Part shown: piece after piece, positions 1 to 10,100 of the stretch
How the letters are laid out: each line of letters opens with the position of its first letter
Position numbering within the stretch: the first letter of the stretch is position 1
Assembly (NCBI GenBank): GCA_001872455.1
Contig: MNXJ01000070.1
Coordinates: 1-57,836 of the forward strand
Length of the DNA: 57,836 nucleotides
DNA from: Anaerolineae bacterium CG2_30_57_67
Lineage (GTDB): Bacteria; Chloroflexota; Anaerolineae; Anaerolineales; Villigracilaceae
Direction of reading: 5' to 3'
Notes under the pieces: generated by a model
Databases searched by the model: none
Seen by the model: only the letters and a program-made list of their open reading frames with translations
What the model was told of the DNA's origin: nothing
Translations under genes and position numbers: made by a program

Positions 1-40
1 TGCGCGGGCCTTGCTCCACCTGCCCCGTTTTTCGGATAGA

Positions 41-120
41 CTCTAAAAATTGGCGTCAGCCAAATTTCAGCACGACATAAATGTCGTGCTACGGTGTATC
101 GCGTAGCATCAGTTAAAATC
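41..120. repeat. Dispersed palindromic repeat, copy related to 34953-35032
   Basis: The reverse complement of this 80-nt stretch aligns without gaps to 34953-35032 at about 65 of 80 positions, counted by eye. Its centre is the hairpin CACGACAT-AA-ATGTCGTG. It lies upstream of the bactofilin-like gene in non-coding DNA and belongs to the same family as the other GCGACAT-type palindromes in this window. A partner copy on its left side, if any, would be outside the window. Confidence 0.7.
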
Positions 121-209
121 TGGTTTCGAAACTTTTGAAGAGTATGAGCGTATATTTCAACGCTTACAAAATTAGCATTCCTGCTTTTATCGCATTTTAA
201 GGAGAAAAA

Positions 210-1568
210 ATGGTTCGCTTTCCCAAGATTCTTACTGCCGCGCTCCTGCTGGTTTTTCTGGCTGTCAGTGTGGCCCTGCCCGCTCGCGCTTTTGATGCCA
301 AAACCGGCGACACCGTGACAATTGGCAAAGACGAAATTATCAACGATGATTTGTACGTTGCCGCCGGCACCGTGATTGTGGATGGCACCATTCAGGGTGA
401 TTTGATTGCCGCTGGCAGCACAATTGTCATCAACGGCACAGTCGAAGGCGACCTGATTGCTGCGGGCGCGGAAATCACCATCAATGGCGCGGTGGGGGAC
501 GATGCCCGTATCGCCGGGGCCGCCCTGACGCTGGGAGAAAATGCCAGCATCGGCGATGACCTGGTCGGCGCGGGCGCCAGCTTTGAGAGCAAAATTGGCT
601 CCACCATCGGCGGCGATTTAATCATGGCCGACGCTCAAAATTTACTGATGGGTGACGTCACCGGAAACGCTGAACTTGCCAGCGCCGCCGTTGAAATTCA
701 CGGCAAAATTGGCGGCAATGTAATCGTTAACTTAGGAGTTTCCAACGGCAATCAGTCCCAAACCGTCCCAATGAACGTTTTTGGCGGGCGCGGGCAACAA
801 ATTCAGGTGCCGCAGGTCGAAACTGGTCTTACGCTGGCAGATGGCGCGCAAGTAGGCGGAAATTTGCAGTACACCTACGACCACGAAGTTGCCATTCCTG
901 CCGGAATTGTGGCCGGTACCGTCGAACGGATTGAACCGCAACTTACCCCCGAACAGCAGCGTCAAATGCGCGCGCTCAATCCGACTCCAGCGCAGCGTGT
1001 CATCAATAGCATCTTAGGGATTGTGCGAAACTTTATCACCATTTTGTTGGTGGGGTTGTTGTTGGGCTGGCTTTTCCCAACGATGGTGGACAAAATGGGG
1101 CAAACCATTCAACAGAAACCGCTTCCGGCGTTGGGCTGGGGCGTGGCCGCCTGGGTGGTTTTCTTTTTCAGCCTGTTGATGGTTATTTTGGCGCTGGTGC
1201 TGGGTGCGCTTTTCTTCGGCGCGCTGACGCTTGGCAGTCTCAGCGGCTTGTTCATTTGGGGCGGTCTGTTGGTTTTGTTTGCGCTGACTTTTAGCTTTAT
1301 CTTTGTCGCCATTTTTGGCGCACAGGTGATTGCCAGCCAGCTGGGCGGGAAACTACTTTTGGAGCGCATTCGCCCTCAATGGGCGGCTCACCGCGTGTGG
1401 CCGTTGGCCTTTGGTGCGTTGATTTTCTCGCTGATTTTGGCGCTGCCCGTTGTGGGTGGCTTGATCGCGCTGGTGGCGCTCTTCCTTGGTTTGGGTGCGC
1501 TGTGGATGATGGCCGCGCAATGGCGGCAGGCGCGCAAAAGTAGCGCCATCGTTAATGCTGCGCCGTAG
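210..1568 (+). CDS. Bactofilin-like (polymer-forming) membrane protein
   Basis: This 452-residue protein starts at an ATG 7 nt after AAGGAG. Residues 1-28 form a signal peptide or membrane anchor ending in ARA. Residues about 30-210 are short repeating beta-strand units with the pattern DGTIxGDLIAAG, typical of the right-handed beta-helix of bactofilins and related polymer-forming proteins. The C-terminal part (about 265-440) is very hydrophobic, with several membrane segments separated by Gly-rich turns. The expected role is an envelope-bound polymer or scaffold; bactofilins normally lack the multi-pass tail, so this is a membrane variant whose cargo is unknown. It stands alone, convergent with the MFS gene across a hairpin. 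The beta-helix fold is well supported, the function is inferred. Confidence 0.8.
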   Translation: MVRFPKILTAALLLVFLAVSVALPARAFDAKTGDTVTIGKDEIINDDLYVAAGTVIVDGTIQGDLIAAGSTIVINGTVEGDLIAAGAEITINGAVGDDARIAGAALTLGENASIGDDLVGAGASFESKIGSTIGGDLIMADAQNLLMGDVTGNAELASAAVEIHGKIGGNVIVNLGVSNGNQSQTVPMNVFGGRGQQIQVPQVETGLTLADGAQVGGNLQYTYDHEVAIPAGIVAGTVERIEPQLTPEQQRQMRALNPTPAQRVINSILGIVRNFITILLVGLLLGWLFPTMVDKMGQTIQQKPLPALGWGVAAWVVFFFSLLMVILALVLGALFFGALTLGSLSGLFIWGGLLVLFALTFSFIFVAIFGAQVIASQLGGKLLLERIRPQWAAHRVWPLAFGALIFSLILALPVVGGLIALVALFLGLGALWMMAAQWRQARKSSAIVNAAP

Positions 1569-1587
1569 CCGAATTTGCCTTCCCTTT

Positions 1588-1618
1588 TGCCGCCCCCATT
1601 TTCAAAATGGGGGCGGCA
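1588..1618. terminator. Bidirectional hairpin between convergent genes
   Basis: A perfect inverted repeat with arms TGCCGCCCCCATTTT and its complement around a single C lies 20 nt after the bactofilin-like stop codon. It is between two convergent genes, and the inner A/T pairs would open to form the loop. A short T-run does not follow directly, so efficiency as an intrinsic terminator is uncertain. Confidence 0.65.
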
Positions 1619-1671
1619 TGATTTAACGTTACCCGTTTTTTGCAATGACATGGCTGAATCGTTACGCCAAG

Positions 1672-2871
1672 TTATTTTCTCAAAAACAGCGTCAGGCCAG
1701 CGGCCAGCAGGGTGAGAGACGTTGTCAGCGCAAAAACTGGCGGCCAGCCGAAGGCGTCGGCAATTGGGCCGGAGAGTATTGTCCCCAATGCGCCCGCCGA
1801 GAAGATGAAGCCAAGCGTCAGCCCGGAAGCGGTTGCCATGCCCATCGGCAGGGCGCGCTGCGCCAGCACGACCACGATGCTGTGTACTGATCCGGTGAAT
1901 AGCCCCGCCAGCGGCACCACCAAATACAGCCACGGACTCCAGCCGATAAGGGCCACCAGCCCCAATGGCAGCGCCGCCAGCATCAGGGCGCTCATCGCCA
2001 CCCGTTGTTTGCCAAATTTATCTGCCAGGTTGCCGCCCAACACATTCCCCAGCGCTGAGCCGCCCATGAACAACCCGGCAATCAGCCCGTAGACGGCGGG
2101 CGATTGTCCCAAATCGGCCAGGTATTTTGGCACAAAGGTAATCATGTTTTGTTGCGCCCAGGCCTGCAACCCGCCCACCAGCGCCAGGGCAATGATGAAG
2201 CGGCGGTTGATGACTGCGCGCGGGCGGGCGGAATCGGCGGCGCGGTGCGCGGCGTGCGTGTCATGTCGTCCACGCAGTTGCCAGGCGGCGTTGAGACCTA
2301 CCGGCACGAGCAGGGTGGAGAGCGCCAGCAAGCCCAGGCTGCCGAAATGCTCCAGAAGCGGGCCGCCCACAATCGGGCCAAGGAAAAAGCCAAACTGCCC
2401 AAAAAAGAAAAACCACGATGCGGCGGTGGTCTCGCGTTCGGCGGCCATTTCGCGCCCTACCAGCGTCGATTCCATCGTCCCTGCGGGGTGAAAGGCGGCA
2501 GAGCCGAGGCTGGCAACAATCAGCGCGGCGATGGCCCACGGCCCGCTGATTGTCATCGCGAGCGCAAAAAAGCCGAACATCCATAAAATTCCCAGCGCTG
2601 CCAGCCAGCGCGGGCCAATTCGGTCGGCCAGCCAGCCGAACAGCGGTTGCGATGCCGAGGCCACCCAGACGTAGCCGCTGCTGATGGCGCCCAGGCTGGT
2701 GTTTGTCAGCCCCATTTGGGCGCTGAGAAACGTCAGCAAGACCGGGCGGGCGCCATTGAGTAAATCCACGCTCAAATGACCGAGCGCGACGGCAGAAAAA
2801 ACGTGGTTGAATAAAATTCCCGTGGCAGACAGCGGTTTAACGGTAGAGTTGATGTTGTTGGATGTAGTCAT
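1672..2871 (-). CDS. MFS transporter, fosmidomycin-resistance (Fsr)-like
   Basis: This 399-residue polytopic protein of the major facilitator superfamily has about 12 hydrophobic segments. The cytoplasmic loop 2-3 signature appears as GWLADRIGPRW, and the AFHPAGT stretch is characteristic of the fosmidomycin-resistance (FSR) branch. It therefore probably exports a small drug-like or hydrophobic compound by proton antiport; the substrate cannot be told. The ATG at 2871 is chosen because the longer reading (from 2934) would extend deep into nadD; the remaining overlap with the nadD 3' end is 35 nt. Close spacing and overlap with nadD suggest co-transcription. Confidence 0.8.
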   Translation of the reverse strand: MTTSNNINSTVKPLSATGILFNHVFSAVALGHLSVDLLNGARPVLLTFLSAQMGLTNTSLGAISSGYVWVASASQPLFGWLADRIGPRWLAALGILWMFGFFALAMTISGPWAIAALIVASLGSAAFHPAGTMESTLVGREMAAERETTAASWFFFFGQFGFFLGPIVGGPLLEHFGSLGLLALSTLLVPVGLNAAWQLRGRHDTHAAHRAADSARPRAVINRRFIIALALVGGLQAWAQQNMITFVPKYLADLGQSPAVYGLIAGLFMGGSALGNVLGGNLADKFGKQRVAMSALMLAALPLGLVALIGWSPWLYLVVPLAGLFTGSVHSIVVVLAQRALPMGMATASGLTLGFIFSAGALGTILSGPIADAFGWPPVFALTTSLTLLAAGLTLFLRK

Positions 2872-3436
2872 ACACTTTTTCGGGCAGATAATAGCGGAAA
2901 GACGCACCGCTTTGTGCGCGTTGGCGAATTTCACGCGAGGAAATTTCGAGCAGGGGCGCGTTGAGAAAACTGACCTGAGCGCTGATTCCGGGCAGTATCC
3001 GCTCCAGTGCAGCGAGTTCGATTTGGTCGCTGGGGCGGCGCATGACTCCCAGCCGACAAAGGCGAATCAGTTCGGCGGGGTCTTTCCAGCCGGGCAGGTC
3101 GCGCAGCGAATCGCCGCCCATCAGAAAAACCAGCTGCGCGGCGGGAAATTGCGTCTGGAGCAAACGCGCCGTTTCGATGGTATAGTGCGGGCCGGGGCGG
3201 TCAAGTTCGACCTGCGAAAGTTGGAAACGCGCTTCGGCGCTGATTGCCAGACGCAGCATTTCCAGCCGGGTTTGCGCCGGAGAAATCTCCAGCCCCGGTT
3301 TATGCGGCGGCTGAGGGGTTAGCACCCACAGCAGGCGGGTGAGCGCCAATTGATTGAGCGCTTCGGCTCCCAAAATTAAATGTCCCAAATGCGGCGGGTC
3401 AAATGTTCCGCCAAAAAAGCCAATTGTCTCGCGCAT
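2837..3436 (-). CDS. nadD: Nicotinate-nucleotide adenylyltransferase
   Basis: The 199-residue protein transfers AMP from ATP to nicotinate mononucleotide in NAD biosynthesis (cytoplasm). The N-terminal nucleotidyltransferase motif GGTFDPPHLGH is at residues 8-18 and the C-terminal ISSREIRQR matches the ISSTxIR signature of the family. Length is normal for NadD. An open frame continues upstream, but the ATG at 3436 places the GGTFDPPH motif at the usual distance from the N-terminus. The MFS gene overlaps its 3' end. The divergent conflict-module promoter lies just upstream. Confidence 0.95.
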   Translation of the reverse strand: MRETIGFFGGTFDPPHLGHLILGAEALNQLALTRLLWVLTPQPPHKPGLEISPAQTRLEMLRLAISAEARFQLSQVELDRPGPHYTIETARLLQTQFPAAQLVFLMGGDSLRDLPGWKDPAELIRLCRLGVMRRPSDQIELAALERILPGISAQVSFLNAPLLEISSREIRQRAQSGASFRYYLPEKVYDYIQQHQLYR

Positions 3437-3518
3437 AAGCGCCAAGTATATACCCTGCACGCGTTTGCCATGCAGCCTGCTCGGCGTGGGTGAATGTAAA
3501 ATTTGCGCCGCGCATTGC

Positions 3519-3548
3519 TTGCAATGCTCTTGTAATGAATTGTATAAT
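3519..3548 (+). promoter_or_regulatory. Sigma-70-type promoter of the CHAT/SIR2/nSTAND block
   Basis: TTGCAA at 3519-3524 and a perfect TATAAT at 3543-3548 are separated by 18 nt. The predicted start near 3555 gives a leader of about 40 nt that holds an AGCGAGG ribosome site before the ATG at 3596. It sits in the 159-nt space between divergent nadD and the six-gene block, so it probably drives the whole block. Confidence 0.6.
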
Positions 3549-3595
3549 GTCCTTACTGTTTTCCCCTTTTCCACCCTGTAAAGCGAGGTGTTTTT

Positions 3596-5038
3596 ATGGC
3601 AGAAATCAAGCAATTCTCACAGACCGACCCGGCCTGGAAGAGCAAATTACTCGGCTTCGACAAAGCATCGAACATTGGCAATTTTGGCTGTTTGTTGACC
3701 AGCATCACCATGCTTGCTTCCGGCTACGGCGTTAGCGAAACCCCCGACACACTCAACGAAAAAATGAAGAAAGTGGTCGGCTTTTCCGCCGGGACGGCTT
3801 TTCTCATCCCCGGCGCGATTTCAGCCGCCCTGCCAGGCATTCGCTACGTCACTTACAGCAACTGCTCTGGCGCGCCCGCCCCGCTGGCCGAAATTGATGG
3901 CTGGCTTGGGCGTGGTAAACCTGTCGTTGTCGAAGTAGACTGGTCGCCGCAGGCCGGGGTGCAGACGCACTACATGCTGGTTTACGGCAAGGAAAACGGC
4001 GACTATCTGGTGTATGACCCGTATCCCTTCCCCATCGCAAATGGAAAAATAAAACTTTCCCAGTCAAAATACGCCCAAATTGGCGGAACCAAAGACCCGG
4101 CCAAAATCATTACCGGCGTGATGTATTTCGACGGTCCCGGCGTGGCTGTTCCGCCGCCGTCCGCGCCGAAATTGGATAAGGGTGTCTACGCTTCCTTCCC
4201 GGTCTACGCCAGCGCAGACGAACTCGCCATCCGCTCGCAAATGCTGGTGGCCGAAAATACCCTGCTCAAGCGGGTGGCCGCCAATACCGAAATGAAAATT
4301 CTGGAAGCCGACGCCGTTGCCAAAGCCAAAATCGGCGTGCAAAACCAGTGGATTCCGGTCAAACTGACGGATGGCACGCAAGGCTACACCGCCGCCTGGC
4401 TGGTGAGCAAAACCAAAAACAGCGCCGCGCCCGCACCGGGTACGCCTCCGGTGGTGGCGCCGGTGTCAAAAAACGCGCCGGTGGTCAAAGCCAGCACGGA
4501 CGGCTTGAAACTGCGCTCGAAGCCCGACAGCACTGACGTTACCATTCTGAAAGTTTTGCCGATTGGCGCGGAACTCAAGGTGCTGGAACCTGCCTCTGAA
4601 GTACAGCGCAAAGTGGGGAAAATGTACGAATGGCTCAAAGTGGCCGACGTGCAAAACATTCAGGGCGTAGTTGCCGCCTGGTACGTCAACATTGTCAGCC
4701 TGGGCGCCGCCGCCTTCGGCCCCGAAGCCCAACGCCCAACTTCCGCGCCCAACTTTGCCATTGGCGAAGTGCCGCCGCTCATCTTGCGCGCCGCCGAAGA
4801 TGGCGTGGCAATGCGCTCCAAAGCCTTCATCTCACAGCGCACACTCATTCAGCGTCTTCCCCAGGGCGCTGAGCTAGTTGCTCTGGGGCGGCAGTCTACT
4901 GCCGCAAAGAAAATTGGCAAGGCTGGCAAATGGATTCGCGTCAAAGATGTCAAAGGCAACCGTGGCTACGTCGCCGCCTGGCTGGTGGAAGAACGTCCCG
5001 CAGATCCCGCTCCGCAAGTTTCGCCCAAAGACTGCTAA
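3596..5038 (+). CDS. C39-like cysteine peptidase with three SH3b domains
   Basis: This 480-residue protein has no signal peptide. The N-terminal domain (about 1-180) looks like the papain-fold peptidase C39-like family: GCLLTSITML with candidate nucleophile Cys32, then THYMLVYG (His125) and LVYDPYP (Asp141), in the right order for a Cys-His-Asp triad. Three SH3b-like repeats follow (about 195-270, 300-370 and 400-470), each ending in an AAWLV/AAWYV strand, joined by Pro/Ala linkers. SH3b repeats usually bind peptides or cell wall; without a signal peptide this one may act inside the cell or use another export route. It is the first gene of the conflict-like block, 21 nt before the CHAT-SIR2 gene. 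The substrate is unknown. Confidence 0.75.
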   Translation: MAEIKQFSQTDPAWKSKLLGFDKASNIGNFGCLLTSITMLASGYGVSETPDTLNEKMKKVVGFSAGTAFLIPGAISAALPGIRYVTYSNCSGAPAPLAEIDGWLGRGKPVVVEVDWSPQAGVQTHYMLVYGKENGDYLVYDPYPFPIANGKIKLSQSKYAQIGGTKDPAKIITGVMYFDGPGVAVPPPSAPKLDKGVYASFPVYASADELAIRSQMLVAENTLLKRVAANTEMKILEADAVAKAKIGVQNQWIPVKLTDGTQGYTAAWLVSKTKNSAAPAPGTPPVVAPVSKNAPVVKASTDGLKLRSKPDSTDVTILKVLPIGAELKVLEPASEVQRKVGKMYEWLKVADVQNIQGVVAAWYVNIVSLGAAAFGPEAQRPTSAPNFAIGEVPPLILRAAEDGVAMRSKAFISQRTLIQRLPQGAELVALGRQSTAAKKIGKAGKWIRVKDVKGNRGYVAAWLVEERPADPAPQVSPKDC

Positions 5039-5059
5039 ACGCCGACACCCGAGGCCGCT

Positions 5060-7120
5060 TTGACCCAATTCGCCGATTTCGAACTCAGTATTCACCGCCG
5101 CGACGGCACAAACACCTACAGCCTCGAAGGCCGTCTGTCGCTCCCTGGCGACGATGCCGACCAGCGCTTTGGGTTGGAAAAACCGCTCACTTTTCAATAT
5201 GATCCACTCGATTTTGAAAACCTGATTGAAATTCCCGAAGATTATGGCAAAGCTCTGACAGAGCGCTTTTTTAGCGACCCTAGTGTTCAGCAAATGTGGG
5301 CTTCCGTCACAAGCGCCGCCAAAGCCGCCGGAGCGAGTTTGCGCCTGCAGATGTTCATCGGCCCCAGCGCGGCAGAACTCAACGGCGTCTACTGGGAAAC
5401 CATGCGCGATACAAAAGACGGTTCCCCGCTTTTTACCGGTGAAACCCTGCTTTTCTCGCGCTATCTGAGTGCCTCGGAAATGCGTTTGGTTAACTTGCGT
5501 CCGCGGGGAGATTTGCGGGCGCTGGTCTTCGTAGCGAATCCGACCGATTTGGCGGATTACAAGCTGGCAGCGGTGGATGTTGCTGGGGAAACTGCCCGGG
5601 CGCGTGAGGCGCTTGACAAAATTCCGCTAGAAACGGTTCCCGCCAAGGACGGCGAGCGCGCCACTCTGAATTTGCTAATGAAACGTCTGCGCGATGGTTA
5701 TGACATCGTCTACTTTGCCGCACACGGCACGCTTGCCAACGGTGAGCCGTTTTTGTGGTTGGAAAATGACCAGGGGCAGGCCGACAAAATTTCAGCGGCG
5801 CAACTGGCAGTGCGGATGCGTGAACTGGCGCAGCAGCCGCGCCTGGTAGTGCTGGCATCCTGTCAGAGCGCCGGAAAAGGCAATGGCGAAACGCTTCAAG
5901 CCTTTGGGCCGCGTCTGGCGCAGGCGGGTATTCCGGCAGTGCTGGCAATGCAGGGCAATATCAGCATGGCGAGTGTCAAAAACTTCATGCCAATTTTCTT
6001 TACCGAACTTTTGCGTGACGGCCAAATTGACCGCGCCCTGGCGGTAGCGCGCGGAACCATCCGCGACGCGCACGACTTTTGGATGCCCGTCTTGTTCATG
6101 CGCCTGCTAAACGGGAAAATCTGGTATGTGCCGGGACAGGGCGGCGACGGCGAAGAATTTGACCAGTGGCCGGTTATTCTTTCCGCGCTGGAAAATGATA
6201 AATGCACCCCCATTTTAGGGCAGGACATTTATGAGCCGATGATGGGCTCGTGGCGGCAGCTGGCGGCGGCGCTTTCGTCCAAATATGATTTTCCGCTGGC
6301 AAGTTTTTACAGCGACGTTCTGCCGCAGGTCGCGCAATATATCTCCAGCAAATTTGACCCGGATACGCTCTCCACCAACCTTGAAGGCCAGATTCGCGCT
6401 GCCTTACAGCGCAATTTTATAGCCGACTTGCCAGACCCACTCAGAGGCCCCAAGGCAAATGTTTTACAACTGTTTACCGCGGTCGGCGCAAAATTCCGCG
6501 AACGCGAAAAATATGAACAGCACAAAATTTTAGCCAACCTGCCCATTCGTATTTACATCAACACCAACTATGATGATTTGATGTTTGACGCGCTCAGGGA
6601 AGCCAAGAAAGACCCGCGGCGCGTCATTTGCCAGTGGCGTAACGAATCGTTCGATACCGAATTAACCTACAACAGCGAGTTGGACTACCAGCCCAGCGTC
6701 GAGCGTCCGCTGATTTACCATCTCTTTGGTCATCTGAGCGTCCCAGAATCGATGGTGCTGACTGAAGATGATTATTATGAATTTCTGATGGGCTTTAACG
6801 CCAACAAAAAGCGAACGCCCGCCGTCATTCCCCCGGCGGTGCTGCGCGCGCTGGCCGATACGACCCTGCTGATGCTGGGCTTCAGTCTGGATGAATGGGC
6901 ATTTCACGGACTTTTCCGCATGGTGATGGTACAGCCGGGCACTGCGCGGCGCTCCTCCAACATTGGCGTGCAACTTGAACCGGACGACCTGCACAATGTG
7001 AACCCCAAAAAAGCGCGCAAGTACCTGGAAAAATACTTTGGCGATACCAAGACTAAAATTTACTGGGGAAAGTCGCAAGATTTCTTGCGCCAACTGGCCG
7101 AAAAGCGGACCATTCTTTAG
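5060..7120 (+). CDS. CHAT protease - SIR2-like fusion protein
   Basis: This 686-residue protein starts at TTG (5060), the start that keeps the whole open frame after the preceding stop. Residues about 150-355 are a CHAT (caspase-HetF-associated) domain: VYFAAHGT carries catalytic His222 and VVLASCQSA carries Cys268. Residues about 370-640 resemble the SIR2-like effector family: YINTNYDDL (499-507), YHLFGHLS (553-560) and SMVLTEDDYYEFL (564-576). The usual GAGxS nucleotide loop reads LGQDIYEPMMGS, so NAD binding may be altered. CHAT proteases are activated by upstream sensors in conflict and cell-death systems; SIR2 effectors of defence systems deplete NAD. Here both sit in one chain directly ahead of an nSTAND sensor-type gene (9 nt gap). 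Domain calls are firm, the biological role is inferred. Confidence 0.85.
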   Translation: MTQFADFELSIHRRDGTNTYSLEGRLSLPGDDADQRFGLEKPLTFQYDPLDFENLIEIPEDYGKALTERFFSDPSVQQMWASVTSAAKAAGASLRLQMFIGPSAAELNGVYWETMRDTKDGSPLFTGETLLFSRYLSASEMRLVNLRPRGDLRALVFVANPTDLADYKLAAVDVAGETARAREALDKIPLETVPAKDGERATLNLLMKRLRDGYDIVYFAAHGTLANGEPFLWLENDQGQADKISAAQLAVRMRELAQQPRLVVLASCQSAGKGNGETLQAFGPRLAQAGIPAVLAMQGNISMASVKNFMPIFFTELLRDGQIDRALAVARGTIRDAHDFWMPVLFMRLLNGKIWYVPGQGGDGEEFDQWPVILSALENDKCTPILGQDIYEPMMGSWRQLAAALSSKYDFPLASFYSDVLPQVAQYISSKFDPDTLSTNLEGQIRAALQRNFIADLPDPLRGPKANVLQLFTAVGAKFREREKYEQHKILANLPIRIYINTNYDDLMFDALREAKKDPRRVICQWRNESFDTELTYNSELDYQPSVERPLIYHLFGHLSVPESMVLTEDDYYEFLMGFNANKKRTPAVIPPAVLRALADTTLLMLGFSLDEWAFHGLFRMVMVQPGTARRSSNIGVQLEPDDLHNVNPKKARKYLEKYFGDTKTKIYWGKSQDFLRQLAEKRTIL

Positions 7121-7129
7121 CGAGGAATC

Positions 7130-10100
7130 ATGCCAACTTCTGCTGAAACAATTATTACACGCCCCAACCCATATGTTGGTCCACGCGCTTTTAAAAGAGG
7201 TGAAAAGCTCTACGGGCGTGAGCAGGAAACTTCGGAACTGCTCGATTTATGGATTGCCGAACGAATTGTCATGCTCTACGCGCCTTCAGGCGCTGGCAAA
7301 AGTTCTCTGCTGAATGCTTGCATTTTTCCCGGGCTGGAAACCAATGGTTTTGAGCCGCGGAGCACCATCCGGCTCAATCACGAGCCGCCCTCTGCCGCTG
7401 AATTGGACGATACTTTTAATCGCTATGTTTACAGCGCCCTGCTATCGATGGAAGAAGCGCTTCCGGCGCATCAGCGTTTTACGCCCAACGATTTGGCGAC
7501 TCTCACCCTGCAGCAATATCTGTTGCGCTACCGTGAGCGCGCCAAAGCGTTGTCGCCCGGCTACGATGACAGCCGCGCTGTGGCGTTGTTGATTGATCAA
7601 GGCGAAGAAATCATCACGGTTGACCCGGCCAACCGCGAGGCCAAACAGGGTTTTTTCAACCAACTGGGTCAGGTTTTGCGTGACCCAAACATCTGGTGTT
7701 TGTTTGCTCTGCGTGAAGATTACGTCGCTCGTTTGGACTCGTATATCAAACCCGTTCCCACCGGCTTTTCCACTCGCTACCGCTTGCGGCTTTTGCAGGC
7801 CACAATGGCGTTAGCTTGCGTTCAGAAGCCTGCCGCCGAACAGAATGTCGAATTTGTAAACGAAGCCGCCCAAAAACTGATTGACGATTTGCGCCAAATT
7901 CAGGTTCAGCAGTTAGACGGAACGATACAAGAACAACTCGGCTTGTATGTGGAGCCGGTACAAATGCAAGTCGTTTGCCGCCGTTTGTGGAGGGAATTGG
8001 ACAGCGCCCAGAACCAGATTACGCTGGAAGAACTGAAAAATTTTGGCGATGTAGATCAGGCGCTGGCCGACTACTACAACATTCGTGTTGCCGCGGTTGG
8101 TGTGCAGACTGGCGTGCGTGAGCGCGCCGTCCGCGAGTGGTTCGACCGAAAACTCATCACTGCGCAGGCCATTCGCGGCCAGGTGTTGATGGCGCCCAAT
8201 GCCAGCGACGGTCTGGAAAATGTAGCCATTTGGGCGCTGGAAAAAGATTATTTGATTCGTGCCGAAAAGCGCGGCGGTTCCACCTGGTTTGAACTGTCGC
8301 ACGACCGCCTGATTCGCCCTGTTCGCGCCAGCAACGAAACCTGGTTCGATGATCATCTTTCACTGGTACAACGCGCCGCTGACGTTTGGTCGCAGCAAAA
8401 CCGTTCTGAAGGCATGTTGTTGTTTGGCAAAGATTATCTCGAAGCCGAAAAATGGGCGGTTGAAAATTCAGACCAACTTCTGCCGGTGGAACAAGAATTT
8501 TTACACGCCTGCCATAGCTATCATCAGCAGCAACAGCGCGAACGCCGCACCAACCTGATTGTGCGTGCGTTGTTAGCCATCAGTTTGGTGGCGCTGGCGG
8601 TGGCCGTCTTTATGTTTGTTCGTGCTGTCAAAGCTCAAAATTTGGCTGAGACCCGCCAACTCGCGGCAGATTCGGTTGGAATTCTGGAAGTAGACCCGCA
8701 AAGGAGCGTTTTGCTGGCGTTTCAGGCCATGCAGCACACCTCGCCGCCGCGTCCCGAAGCGGTGGATGCCATGCACCGCGCTCTGCCCGCCGTACGTCTG
8801 ATTCGCATTCTCTCCGGCCACAGCGACCGCGTCTACGCCGTCAGCATCAGCCCCGACGGTCAGTGGGTTGCCTCCGCCAGCCGCGATGGTTCTGTCAAAA
8901 TCTGGAACGCCAGCGACGGCTCTATTGTTCAGGATTTTCTGATCAACCCCGACCCCAACCCTGAAAGTTACGGCGCGACAACCGTCGCCTTCAGCCCCGA
9001 CGGAAAGTGGCTGGCCGCCGCCGACGGACAGGGCGAAGTTATTTTATGGGATACCACCACCTGGCAGGAGCAGACGCGCAAACTTAACGCGCACGCCGGG
9101 GTCATTTGGAGCGTGGCCTTCAGCCCCGACAGCCGCTTGCTGGCCAGCGGCGGCGAAGATAACCTGGCAAAAACCTGGAACACGCCCGATTTGAGCGCGG
9201 CGCAAACCTTCAGCGGGCATCGCAAGCTGCTCGAGGCCGTCGCCTTCAGCCCCGACGGCTCACGCCTGGCAACCGCCTCCGACGACCGCTCCGCCAAAGT
9301 GTGGGATGTCGCCAGCGGCGCAGAAATCGTTTCCTTCACCATCCCCAACCGCTCCATCAACCAGCCGCGCGCCATGGGCGTCGCCTTCAGCCCCAACGGC
9401 TCACGGCTGATAGTCAGCTCCACCGACGCCAGCCTGTGGATTTGGGATATTCCCAGCCGTCAGCGGGTGATGCAAATTTGGGGTCACGAAGATTGGGTCT
9501 ACGGCGTGATGACGCTCAACGGCGGAGAAATCGTCTCGGCGGGCGCCGACCGCTCCATCCGCGTTTGGGATGGTCAATATGGCCGCTCGCTGATGGAACT
9601 GCGCGGCCACACCGACCAGGTCTTCGGCCTTGCCGTCAGCCCCGACCAGCAATGGCTGGCCTCCGCCAGCGCTGATAAAACCGTGCGCCTGTGGGATATT
9701 TCGTGGGCGGGCAACCGCGAAGCCTTTACCCACGACCTGCCCGGCTATTCGGAAGATATTGATTACAGCCCCGACGGCAGCTGGATGGCCGTCGCCGCCA
9801 CCGCCAACGGGGAAGGCAACGACCCCTCGTTTAACGAACCCGGCTCCGTGGCGCTGTACGACGCCGCCGGAGAGTTCAAAGCCACACTCCAGGGCCATCA
9901 GATGGCCGTCACCAGTGTAGACTTCAGCCCCGACGGAAAATCGCTCGTCTCCACCTCGTGGGATAAAACCGCCATTGTTTGGGACCTCGCTACCTACCAG
10001 CCGCGGCTGACCCTCAGCGGCCACACCTCCCAGGTTTTTTCTGCCGATTTTAGCGCAGACGGCGCCCGAATCGCCACCGGCGGCTACGACGGAACCGTCC

